64,000 bases of DNA from Adiantum capillus-veneris (lineage: Eukaryota > Streptophyta > Polypodiopsida > Polypodiales > Pteridaceae). A model generated the notes under the pieces. The model was not told the origin of the DNA and ran no database searches. It saw only the letters and a program-made list of their open reading frames with translations. Each line of letters begins with the position of its first letter. The first letter of the stretch is position 1. Shown in pieces: positions 47,459-57,728 of this stretch. The translations under genes were made by a program, and so were the position numbers. The DNA lies in NCBI GenBank assembly GCA_014529385.2, contig CM043959.1:56650753-56714752 (forward strand). Direction: 5' to 3'.

Positions 47459-48219
47459 AGGCTAGCCCACCATTGACGAGCCGATTTTTGGAAGTGCATA
47501 GCTACATGGAGTAGCTTGGAGGACTCCATGAAGCCCTCGTCTCCAAACGCTGCATCAAATTGTCGGATGAAGGCCAATACTTTGTTGGTAGCACCAAAGG
47601 TGCCATCATAGGTGAGAAAAGAGATACTATTTCCTCCCTCTTTGAAATTCTTTAGCTTTTGTGACCTTTGCCAGGTAGGGTAAGATTTCGGATGTCCCCC
47701 CCTCTGGTATTCTCTAGGAGAAAAGCCATAGCTTTCATCGGTAGAGGAGGAAGGTGAAGAAGAAGGATATGAGGGTGACCTCTTTTTTGCCCTTTTCTTC
47801 CTCTGTTTCCTCTCTTCCCTTTTGGAGTGATGAGGAGAAGGACTATGGGTTCACCATTTCCTCTTGGGAGGAGTTGGCAATCGTTTAGTCCGCCTTCTTC
47901 ATGGAGCCACATCTTCGGAGGAACTTAGGGATCCATTACTTTCTTGATCTTTGGAGTCCTCCTCTCGTATGGGAGAGAGTCTTCTTTTGGGGGTTTCATC
48001 AAGAGGCCTCCTAAGCTCTCTCTAGTCTTGGAGAGGAAAGGAAATACCATAAGTACAAAGTTGTTGACTAACTTCAGCCTTCAAAGCGGGGTTGCCCATA
48101 GCTTGTTGCAATCTAGTAACAACATAATTAACAAACACAGGGGCGTCATCATTAGCACCTTCATGTGCAAAATCAAAGTCATCAATGTTCATTCTACTCT
48201 CTTGGTTATTATCAGCCAT
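47459..48219 (-). pseudogene. Element B gag N-terminus
   Basis: Starts at ATG 48219 (MADNNQESRMNIDDFDF) and continues VNYVVTRLQQAMGNPALKAEV, then a stop at 48022. A Ser/Arg-rich region (KRSPSYPSSSPSSS, about 47770) and capsid pieces (TYDGTFGATNKVLAFIRQFDAAFGDEGFMES, about 47620-47520) follow. Two or more stops and frameshifts occur. The homologous A start is at 50630. Confidence 0.8.
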
Positions 48220-48622
48220 GCTAATTAAAACTTATGTGTTTACTTAGTGTATGCTTTGGTAATTTAAAACCTTAGTTTCTACTCCTCTTAGCCTTTGAAA
48301 ATAGGCCCTTAAGTATCTACACCCACAGCTCGAATTGGTTAATTATAGAGAGTAGTGGAGTGGGTCTAACATAGCAAAGTTGCCCGGGGATAGCTCCTTT
48401 CGGACTTCTTATGGCTCAATAATGGTAAAGCCGTAGGCAAGTCTAAGAAGACTCCATTATTAAGACCAAAGCTCCCAAGGTGTGCACCATATCCCACATA
48501 GTGGACTCAACAAAAACCGATGATAGATCCCATTCCCACTTATCCTAATATAATTAACAAAATCAACCATTAATAGGCTACCTAAGGACCTCTCTTATTA
48601 AGCAAGAAAACAGAAACCAAAT

Positions 48623-48634
48623 GCTCTGATACCA
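48623..48634 (-). other. Element B primer binding site
   Basis: TGGTATCAGAGC on the minus strand, 1 bp inside the 5' LTR. Confidence 0.93.
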
Positions 48635-48635
48635 A

Positions 48636-49327
48636 TGTAATGTAAATGGCCTATGAACTTTGAGAATAGCGGAATTAAGAGAATTAGAGTGAGCATTTTT
48701 GTGAGATTACTTTGAGAACTTGGAGGGTGAACTAAATTGATGGTAGAAACATAAACATAGTACTTAGTTAACTTGGCATGAACAATACTTTTGCAACAGA
48801 TAGAGTATTAGAGAACATGACAATAGATGAGGACCGGATTTACTTAGAGCCGGTCCCCCCTCCAAAAGCCGTTTGTATTATAGATTCTCCAATCAAGAGA
48901 GACTTTGTTACAATACAATCTTTGTGTTACTTGTGACCTTGGTGATGCTATGACGATGGAAAGCTTCATGCATCTTGCGTTTAACATAAACTTTGCAAAA
49001 AGCATTAACTATCCCAAGCCTCAGTCCCAAGGCCTCAAACACCTTCGAAGGTGGAGAGAGGTAGTGGGGAATGAGGGTAGGGAAGAGGAAGAAGAAATAT
49101 TCCATAGGAGAAAGAATAGTTCATCACTTATCATCACTCTTCTTGCTTAGCATAGCATAATAGCATAGTAATGAACATGAAAAATATGACAAGCTTAAGC
49201 ATTGAAGCATGGCTCTTGGTTGGATTTGCATTCCATAGCCAAGAGTGTTGGTGTAGGCTCTCTATTTCTCAACAAACTTGGAGAAGGAAATGGAGCTCTT
49301 GCATTTTTCACTCCACACAATGAGAGA

Positions 49328-49360
<33 letters not shown>

Positions 49361-49383
49361 AGTATACCCCCCCTCTCATACTT

Positions 49384-49431
<48 letters not shown>

Positions 49432-50154
49432 TTTTATTATTTTATTATTTTATTATTTTATTATTTTATTTGGACAAGTGTCCTCTTTTTTCTCTTAGAG
49501 AGAAAGAACTTAATTATTTATATGTATCTAAATTCTCATTGGACCTCTTTAAAACCTAACCACCAATAGCATTCAAACACATCATGAGGGCCACATGTGG
49601 AGGATCATTTGAAAATATGTCTTTTGTGCTTATTAAGTCAGTTGAACATATGTCTTTTGTGCTTATTAAGTCATTTGATTGAATAGAATACTTCAAGGAC
49701 TTAATCAATCAAGCATTGCACGTTCATGTCTCTTGAGAGTTATCTTTGAATTGAATACTTCAAGAACTTTAATCATTTAAGCATGTGAGAAACACCTCAA
49801 GCTTTTGGGTAAAGTTTCCACTAAAACTTAGCAAGCCAACAAGCACCTCATGCTTGGGTAGGATTCCCACCTCAAGGTCAGTCCTAGCTTGCCTAAGGTT
49901 AAAGGATTTTTGAACACTAGCTTTTGGAGGTCTTTAATGAAGCTAACCCTATCGTATTTAAGCTCCATTAGGTAGCATTGCTCTTTGACAGACCATCTCT
50001 CATTTGGACCCCTTTACCATTGGTCCCCTATTGAGATAGATCCGTAAGCACATGTCTATATTCTAACCCTTGTTCTCGTTTATTATCCCACATTAAATGA
50101 TCAGTTTAATATGAAAAAATCATTTGAGTTGGTTAGATATTAGATTTTATGACA
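48636..50154 (-). repeat. Element B 5' LTR
   Basis: 1519 bp. It contains (GT)n 49329-49358, (CT)n 49386-49427 and a TTATTTTA-type repeat 49428-49471 absent from the 3' LTR. It also holds an extra 44-bp duplicated phrase (tatgtcttttgtgcttattaagtc) near 49615-49675. Confidence 0.94.
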
Positions 50155-50159
50155 TTGAA

Positions 50160-50630
50160 TTATGGTGTAGAGAAGTGTGCAATGGTCTTCTCCGTTCAGG
50201 AGGTGTTGGAGAGCATTTTGCCCGCCGTCTTCATGGAGCCATCTCCGCCGAGGTGGCAGGAGACTCGCTTCTTTCTTGTTATTTTGTTGGGGGCTCTATC
50301 ATTGAAACTTGAGTTCTCCTTTGGGAAGGAGATGCGTCATCAAGTAGTAGATTTTTGAGCCCTTCGTACGGATCCTCTTTGTCTTCCCTTATCGGAGAGA
50401 TGCCTCTTTTGGAAGTCTCACAAGGAGGCTTCCTAGGTACTCTCTCTTCTTGGTGGGGAGTTTGGAGAATACCATATGTAGCACTTTGCCTTGGAGGGAT
50501 GGATTGCCTAGGGCTTGTTGTAGCCTATAAACAAGATAGTTTACAAGCATAGGGGCATCATTAGTTGCTCTTTCATTAGCAAAATCAAAGCTATCACATT
50601 CATTTCAATCTCTTTTCCTTTGTCAGCCAT
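50160..50630 (-). pseudogene. Element A gag N-terminus
   Basis: Starts at ATG 50630 (MADKGKEIEMNVI), parallel to the start of B gag (48219). It reads LVYRLQQALGNPSLQG-like sequence across small frameshifts. It is cut at 50159 by element B and continues at 41551. Confidence 0.75.
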
Positions 50631-51032
50631 ACTAGCAAATTTTAGGTGTAAACTTTTACTTGTACTTTGGCACTTCAAGCCCCTAGTTGCTACTCCTTTG
50701 TACCTTCAAAGATAATTACTCAAGCATCTATACTCGTGGCTCAAATATTATTTATTCTAAGGAATATAAGAGAGGGTTCAACAGAGCCAAGAGAGCACCG
50801 ATTCTTGTCAAGCTTCTAATAGCTCAATAATGATTAAAAGCCATAGGCAAGCCCCGTAGGACTCCATTATTAAGGCCATAGCTCTCGACGGTGTCCCTGT
50901 TAATTGCATAAAGCAGGCATGCTCCAAGGATGAAAAATCCCTATTCTACTTACTATTTTGCAATTAATAACACCAACCATTTGTATCAAGCTTGAGGACC
51001 TCTCTTCTTGAGTAAGAAAAGAGAAACCAATA

Positions 51033-51044
51033 GCTCTGATACCA
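51033..51044 (-). other. Element A primer binding site
   Basis: TGGTATCAGAGC on the minus strand, 1 bp from the 5' LTR. Confidence 0.92.
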
Positions 51045-51045
51045 A

Positions 51046-51741
51046 TGTAACCTTTAATGCACTAATAACTTGTGTGTAGTGGAAATTGATAACATAGTGA
51101 GCATTTCATTAAAAACAAGTTCCTAATGAGCAAGGAGATGGTACTTAATTGAGAAAAACAACATAGCTACACCTAGCTAATTTGTCATTGACAATACTTG
51201 AAAAGAGAGACAAATAGAACAATTGACAACAGTTGAGGACCGGATTTACATGGAGCTGGTCCCCCCTCCAAAAGGCTTTGTATTATAGGTTTCCCCCATC
51301 AAGGGAGACATTTTACAATACAATACTTTGTGTTCCTTCAATAACTTGTTGGTCCAAGGAAGATGGAAGCATCAAGCACCAAGCTTACACTTGAAACACA
51401 CAACATCAATTCCCTCACGGTCTCAAACCCAAGACCTCACACACCTTCAAAGATGGTGAGAGCTAGCGGGGTATGAGAGTAGATCTAGAGGAAGAAGAAG
51501 TATTCTTACGAGAAAGAAGTATTTCTCCTCACATTATCACTCTTATTTAGCTTAGCTTAGCTTAGTAATTAGCATGGTAGAGGAGATGATCACGCATTGA
51601 AGCTTGTCTCTTGTTTCGATTTGCATCACACAAAGCCAAGAGTTGTTGGTGTAGGCCTCCCTTCTCAAAATCTTGGAGAAGATGATGAGTTTTCCATTAA
51701 ATCCTGGAGAAGGAGAGAGAGTTCTTTGCTCCACACATGAG

Positions 51742-51791
<50 letters not shown>

Positions 51792-51942
51792 TAATGCCTT
51801 TGCAAAATCAATCCCCTGTCTCTCTTGGTCAACCCCTCTTGCTATTTCCTCTTGATGGCCCCTCATTGGCTCATGCCAAGCTTAGCCAACAGGAAATAAG
51901 AGGTAAAAACAAGAGCCTTCTAACAAGTGTCCTCCTTCCCCT
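51046..51942 (-). repeat. Element A 5' LTR, truncated
   Basis: Starts TGTAACCTTTAATGC and follows the 3' LTR (37652-38520) closely. It stops in ccttcccct at 51942, where the F LTR begins; the missing 750 bp is not found in the window. It contains (GT)n 51742-51790. Confidence 0.87.
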
Positions 51943-52665
51943 TGTTAACCACCGGCATCCACTTTTAGTAGTCATGGTGTCGGTCCAATAGGAAAAGGGT
52001 AAGAATGATCGCCGATGAGAGGTGCACTCTAATAGGAACATTCAAGGGTTAGTTGGCTAAGCATGGGCACCCAAGTGTGAATGGGCAAGCTCATATAAAA
52101 GTCACATAAACCTAAAATACATCATTCTCTCATTTGTGCAATTGAAGAGTGCTCTTGCTCCATCTCCATCCTTCTTCTTCATCTCCTTGTGTATGTGTGT
52201 ATGCGTGTGAGAGAGAGAGAGAGAGTGTGTGTGATCGAGCATTGCGACGATGGCACGACATGGGCCAAGGCGGTTGAGCGCGGCACGGTGGTAGCTCCTT
52301 CTTCTTCGCGGCGGCAAGGAATCCTCCACAAAGGCGAGTGTAGGGTGGTGAGTGACACACCCTTGCTCTCTTGAGCTTGCTAGATTAGTTTGGTTGTGTG
52401 CTTACAACCATTTGTGGCTCGCACACCGTGTACGGCAAGTCCTTTGCATTGACACATGCGCATTTGCGGTCCAATAAGAAAAGGGTAAGAGTGATTACCG
52501 ATGAGAGCGCACTCTAACAAGAACATTCAAGGGTTAGTTGGCTAAGCATGGGCACCCAAGTGTGAATGGGCGAGCTCATATAAAAGTCACATAAACCTAA
52601 AATACCTCATTCTGTCATTTGTACAATTGAAGAGTGCTCTTGCTCCATCTTCTTCTTCATCTCCT

Positions 52666-52708
<43 letters not shown>

Positions 52709-52969
52709 GGAAGTGTGTGTGTGTGTGAGTGTGATTGAGCATTGCAATGATGGCACGACAATGGCGAGGTGGTTCAGCGCGGCACGGTGGTAGCTCCTTC
52801 TTCTTCGCGACGAGGAATCCTCCACGAGGGCGAGCGTAGGGCGGTGAGTGACACACCCTTGCTCTCTTGAGTTTGCTAGATTAGTTTGGTTGTGTGCTTG
52901 CAGCCATTTGTGGCTCGCACACAATGTATGAAAAGTCCCTTACATTGACACGTGCTACAGATGTGCACA
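51943..52969 (+). repeat. Element F 5' LTR with internal tandem duplication
   Basis: TGTTAACCACCGG...GTGCACA, 1027 bp, inferred as an LTR because an Asp-type PBS follows 4 bp later. Most of it is two copies of a 487-bp unit: 51981-52467 and 52468 to about 52960, both starting CGGTCCAATA. Each contains the 'taagcatgggcacccaagtg' block, a GA/GT microsatellite and 'acacacccttgctctcttgag'. The partner LTR is not in the window. Confidence 0.7.
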
Positions 52970-52973
52970 TTTT

Positions 52974-52991
52974 TGGCGCCACTGCCAGGGA
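52974..52991 (+). other. Element F primer binding site, Asp-tRNA type
   Basis: TGGCGCCACTGCCAGGGA, close to the plant tRNA-Asp primer site used by Tat/Athila-type Gypsy elements. Confidence 0.82.
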
Positions 52992-53667
52992 AATACCCTG
53001 CATTAAGCTCGAATAGCACTCTATGCTGATTTGTGATGCATTATGAAATGTAGTCCAAAGAGAAAGAAGGTGTTTGACTTGTTGAGAAGGATTTGTGACC
53101 TTGTTGTGTTGCAGTGTACCGTTTTTGTTAATAAGGTGTTGAAAGGTACTATGTTTTCCGTTCATAAGGTGTTAGAATTAAGGTAGTAGATCTATAATGT
53201 TAGCTTTGAAAGGTAAAATAAGTAATCTATTACTTAATTGGTTGTTGTAGTATTGTGTTAGTGTGTAACAGTAGCTCTGTTATTTGTAAGTAGGTAGGTT
53301 AGGTATGTGTGTGTACTCCTACGCACTGCGCGGCTGCGGCGACCTTATCCCAAAAAAAATTAAAATTAAAATTTCAAATGTAAAAAAAAAATCAAAAATT
53401 TTAAAAGGTAGGATCGAGATCAGGATTATTTCCCATGCCCAAGCCCAAGCCCATGCTCAGGCTCAGACCTCAATCACCCTTTAGCCTCACGTTTAAGTAA
53501 AAATCGACCTTTTGAGGACCAATGGAGCTTCGGGTAACCGAACACTGTGTTTTAAAGCACGCCACAACCCCCTGTGCAACACGCTCATTTTGAGCTATCA
53601 CGCGCTCTAATCCAAAAATTGATCATTAAAAAACATTTAAAGATATCAAAAAACGAGTGAACACGGG

Positions 53668-54381
53668 GTGCAAAATGCCCTAAAAAATCAAGCGGTTACC
53701 CTTCGAGGGTATTCACCGACGCTTGTAGGGTGCCAAAGGCACATGCATCTGCGCTCTGGTTGTGTGCTAGAGGCCAAGCAACTAGCGATCATTTGGACTT
53801 ACGCGAGTTCGCAATACGCACCCACCTTAGGTTCTGGGCCCTCAGCGGGAACCCAAGGTAGTACCACTGAGGACCTACATATAGCGTCTAGTGACTCTTC
53901 CTTTGACTACGACGTCGTGGAGGGTTACCCAATGCCTAATCCTGATAGCTCAAGCCAAGACATGCATGACATGGGCCCATGGTCTGGGCCGAGCGTGCTT
54001 AGCCATTTGAAGAAAACCTTTAGTAGAGCCACTTGCTCAGAACATGGAGCTACCGATGTAAATGAGGGGGGTGGGGAAGTAAATATACCATTCATGACCA
54101 ACGTAGACCCTATGCCCTTAGAGAGTGTGCAGGTGAATACTCCATTCACTACACCCCCTGACTCTTCAGAGCTATTCACCTCCGAGGTTATATTACCTGC
54201 TGGTAGAAGCCTTGCCGAAGTACAAGAAGTTGAGCGGTATATCATTGCAGCTAGGGAAAAGGAAATCGAGAGTTTATGCAAGGCGGAGCAACGAAGAGAG
54301 TTAAAAGTGAAAGCCCCTATGTCAATATCATTGCTAGGAGAGCAATCAAGTGCTCCTGAATTAGCGACCACTAAGGGTTAA
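53668..54381 (+). CDS. Element F ORF, unknown
   Basis: 237 aa, Ser/Pro/Glu-rich and mostly disordered-looking. Near residue 26 it has HMHLRSG, similar to the LRSGK-type opening often seen at the start of plant Gypsy Gag proteins (element G opens MFLRSGK at 57287). The later part (SLAEVQEVERYIIAAREKEIESLCKAEQRRELK) is a likely helix. Further coding-like fragments follow in other frames (54528-54728; 54713-54886). It is probably the decayed N-terminal Gag region of element F; no capsid core is visible. Confidence 0.4.
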   Translation: MQNALKNQAVTLRGYSPTLVGCQRHMHLRSGCVLEAKQLAIIWTYASSQYAPTLGSGPSAGTQGSTTEDLHIASSDSSFDYDVVEGYPMPNPDSSSQDMHDMGPWSGPSVLSHLKKTFSRATCSEHGATDVNEGGGEVNIPFMTNVDPMPLESVQVNTPFTTPPDSSELFTSEVILPAGRSLAEVQEVERYIIAAREKEIESLCKAEQRRELKVKAPMSISLLGEQSSAPELATTKG

Positions 54382-54386
54382 CCCAT

Positions 54387-55383
54387 AGAGAGCCACATTG
54401 CATCTAGTTCAAAGGACACCCCTAGCACCTCAATCCTAGATGGAGCATTCCTAAATGAGAACTGAGAGTACAAACTACAAACGGAAACTCAAACCGACCT
54501 ATACACAGGTCACACCTATCACGTGGGTTGGTTAGATGTCCTACAATCCAAACGGGTGCTACTAGTGTGGAGGATCAACAACAAAGAGCTTGTGAGGTCA
54601 TCCATAGGGTTACTGAGTTAAAGAGACAGAACAAGGGCATCCACATGCCTTCAACGGGTCTCATGAGATTCTTGGATACAAGGAAGGCTAAACAACCTAC
54701 CTTATCCAAATGGAGACTCCCTCGGTAAGTCCGATGGATCCTCCATATGTTGTTTCGCCAGGGGTCTCCGTGCAATCTGAGCCCACAAGTGATAGCTTTA
54801 TTTTTCCAAGTCTAGCTATTTGGCGAACGAAGCGGCAAGCGGCCGTTTCCAGAGAAGGGTCATATTTTTATGAGAAACCTTTGTAAAATTCTTTTGTAAG
54901 AGAGCATCTCTAAGCCGAGAGCTTGTCTAAGGATTTATGATTATTCTTCTGAGAGCAATTGTATATTAGAGAGCCAGTTAGAAGTTTAGGAGCTTTTGGC
55001 CGGACAAGCCATTTGTAAAGACCTAAACTATAAAGGTCATTTTTGTAAGTTTGAACATTATCTTTTTGATGGGAATCTAAGAAGACAGCATACGTTTGAG
55101 AGCTCCTTCTTGCTCCAGCTTGTAATCTTCGCCATTATGGCTACGGTAATCCAAATTCAGATTCGTTTATTGCATTGTGTTCCTCTTACTGTGGTCTTCC
55201 AATCAAGTGTAATCATTCAAGATTCGGTGTAGGTTTTTAACTACGAGTTTGAGACCTTAAATCGTTGTTTTGAGTGTCTATATGCATATTTTATGTTGTT
55301 TTGATCCTAGGAGAGGCTTTAGGGACCCTAAAATGACCCGTTAGGATCACATGTTCGCTGTTTTTGCTGACTTTGGGACAAAT
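54387..55383. other. F remains and probable G LTR, boundary unresolved
   Basis: Coding-like fragments of F reach a stop near 54886 (ending YFYEKPL). From about 54885 the sequence becomes LTR-like, with TG start candidates at 54885 and 54896 and a TATA-like ctataaagg near 55016. I cannot place the LTR start because its partner is not visible. Confidence 0.4.
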
Positions 55384-55726
55384 GATCGCGATCTTTGTAC
55401 CCCTCCAGAATGCTGTGGCAGTGATAGGATACGATCCTGATAGTCCCCTGTAGCTTCCCTTCAAGTTTCGTGCGATTCCGAATAGATTTGCATGGTAAAT
55501 GGGCGTGACGACTGTAGAGTTGTGTAGAAGGACATAGTCAAGTTACTTGGCGATAGTGCGTTTGATTTGCTTGTAGAGTTAGTAGATTCATCCATCGAGT
55601 TCACTTCATTAGGATTGACACCCCAGTGATTTTCCATGCCTCATCTTGGTCGCTTCCCTTGTATTGATAAATATGTTGATGCTTGAGAGCTATGCTATGG
55701 ACGTACGTCGCGACGACCCGCAAACA
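55384..55726 (+). repeat. Element G 5' LTR, 3' portion
   Basis: Ends CGACCCGCAAACA directly before an Asp-type PBS. The last 40 bp (gctatgct...gacgtacgtcg...cccgcaaaca) resemble the end of the D LTR read on its own strand. It contains one copy of GATCGCGATC (55384-55393), parallel to the half-palindrome in the D LTR. Confidence 0.6.
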
Positions 55727-55727
55727 T

Positions 55728-55745
55728 TGGCACCGTTTTCGAGAA
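55728..55745 (+). other. Element G primer binding site, degenerate Asp-tRNA type
   Basis: TGGCACCGTTTTCGAGAA, related to TGGCGCCGTTGCCGGGGA by what look mostly like C-to-T and G-to-A changes. Confidence 0.65.
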
Positions 55746-56261
55746 TGCACCTTAGGTGATAAGTGACCGAGTGCGCAGTTAGATTCTTTAAAAAGAAGAT
55801 CAATCCACAAATCCATTTTACACCTCAGTTAGGCTGCTAGACAAGGGTTTAGAGCTTAGTGGAGTCTAGAGTCAGTGGACCGGCTAGATCCTCTCTTAGG
55901 AGATTTACGGAGCTGTGAGTGAGAGTGTTCAAAGCATTTTTGCTCTTCAATTTCTCTAATTCGGTTGAGTACTGAAATCTCACCCGAAATCCGTCGTGTT
56001 TGTTTTGTTTGATTCATTTCCTTATGTTATTTCATTTCTGTACTTAGGAGTAGGATAAGCAAATCACATTTAAATCAGATTTGGGGTCGAGAAACCAGAA
56101 GACCATAACTTCAGCAAAAAGGCCATAAGACTCTGAAATTTTGAAAATCTGACCAAACAGAGCTGAAATTGATTCAAATCACAAAGTGGTAGCACCAAAC
56201 ACTGGGAAATACTTGTCAGAGGGAGCAGACCAAATTTCATCAGATTTGGCCCAGGTACTAC

Positions 56262-56988
56262 GATCGCGATCAGTGTACCTATGTGCCAGATTTTGACCAG
56301 ATTTGTTGTGTGCCTTCCTGATAAGATTCTAAACAAGTTTGTCTAAAGCAACAACACCCAAAAACATCAAAAATCAATGAAATCAGGCCACTTGGGTAAA
56401 ACTATCCTGACAGACCCAGAAAGTGAAAAATCTTGGCTTTTGATGATCCAAATGCAAAAAGACTTGGGGAATAGCTCTAAAACACCATTGTCTATAAGCA
56501 TGCCAAATTTGGTCTAATTTGGGCTCAGAACTACGATCGCGATCGGTGTACCTAAGTGCCAGATTTTGACCAGATTTCATATGTGGGATCCTCAGGTGTA
56601 TACAAACATAAAATTCTAAAGGACCTAGAGCCAGAAACCTCAAAATACATGTCAAACCATCTGAATACAGATCCAAGTCAAAAACTGCTAAACTAGCATA
56701 GAAATTGACTTTCAATAGACCAAAACACATCAAAACTGGGAAGAAACCATACAGAGGGATAGCTTGTACCAAGGAAAACCCCATATAGCTTCCAAATCCC
56801 TAATCAATCACCAAAATCAGATCAAACTGACAGATTCTAAAAAACAGACACTTCCATCCAAGAACTGATAAAAGCTTGACTTTTTAGAGTCTTAATACAA
56901 AAGTATCAGAGAGGTAGCCTTAAAATAGCCTAGTGAACAAGCTGGTGAAGTTTGGTCAAATTTGGGCTCAGAAGTACGATCGCGATCG
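56262..56988. repeat. Element G leader palindromes (GATCGCGATC core)
   Basis: Three copies: 56262-56271 (in ggtactacGATCGCGATC, flanked by imperfect arms GGTAC...GTACC), 56534-56545 and 56977-56988 (CGATCG plus its reverse complement). Spacings are about 273 and 443 bp. Each is preceded by a box like GGTCAAATTTGGGCTCAGAA and followed by 'gtgtacct.agtgccagatttt'. The arrangement parallels the D array. Confidence 0.85.
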
Positions 56989-57286
56989 GTGTACCTCTGG
57001 CCCAGATCTGACTCATTCTCATAGACCTAGACTATTTTAAGATATCAGGAGTTTTCAAAACCCAAATTGGACATACTCTCAATGATCTGCAAAGCAAAAT
57101 TGTGTTGAACTCATTGTGAAGTGTTCAATTTGCTGACAGTTGGAATGATACAGTGATCTCATAGCCATCAAGTGTATTAATTTGCAGAGACCGATCAAGT
57201 AACAATCCATGCAGTCGCGGGTGTTGGAAGATCAATCCATCTCCAGGTAAGAGGTTTGGATTCAGTCAGTAAATCCCACTTTCTTC

Positions 57287-57703
57287 ATGTTTTTGAGATC
57301 GGGAAAACAAATCAACATCCAACACCGAAATTTAGCGGATCAAGCAAGTGTTTTATCAACGGAGGAGAGTGTAAACCAAGGTGTAGTACGACCGTTAGAG
57401 CCAATCCTTGGAGAAGGCATCATCGATACTTCTTCAGAGAGATCTTACGAGTATTTCAGAAAACACTTGGGACAATTAAAACTAAACGGAACAGAAAACA
57501 TGGCAGCAGGACCATCAGACCCCCCGACCACAATGAAGCTATTGTTCATCAAGTATCAATATGACAACAAGCAAGGTGCCAAGATATACAAAGATGGTAT
57601 GGACCGCTACTCTGTGAAAATAGAAGATAGACCAAGTGAGTTCAGGGACTTAGTGCCTGTGAGCTATAGCAGAGATAGGTACCTAGAAAGCCAAAATAGA
57701 TGA
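57287..57703 (+). pseudogene. Element G gag N-terminus
   Basis: Opens MFLRSGKQINIQHRN and contains the Tyr-rich stretch FIKYQYDNKQGAKIYKDGMD then RYSVKIED. This resembles the N-terminal region of the D protein (YLIGYYKGLPCYEDDNRNLYIK). The frame is lost near 57690 and continues one frame over into the 57729 block. The upstream region 55746-57286 is an untranslated leader with the palindromes. Confidence 0.65.
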
Positions 57704-57728
57704 GGATCATGAGGAGAAGGCACCAACA

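Larger units (their letters stand above)
41557..50154 (-). mobile_element. Element B, chromodomain Ty3/Gypsy nested in A
   Basis: 8598 bp with a perfect TTGAA target duplication (41552-41556 and 50155-50159). LTRs are 1523 and 1519 bp, both TGTAATGTA...TTATGACA. PBS tggtatcagagc at 48623-48634 (minus), PPT at 43080-43095. All chromovirus domains are present in order but broken by stops and frameshifts. B and A are close relatives; they share LTR ends, PPT and protein sequence. Confidence 0.95.
37652..51942 (-). mobile_element. Element A, chromodomain Ty3/Gypsy, with element B nested inside
   Basis: The 3' LTR is 37652-39273 and the 5' LTR starts at 51046 (truncated at 51942 where a Tat-type LTR begins). 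An iMet-type PBS lies at 51033-51044 and a PPT at 39274-39290. The coding order on the minus strand is gag, protease, start of RT, then directly the integrase end with chromodomain, so most of RT-RNase H-integrase is deleted. Element B (41557-50154) interrupts gag. The left TG terminus is mutated to CC. Without B, A is about 5.7 kb. Confidence 0.87.
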
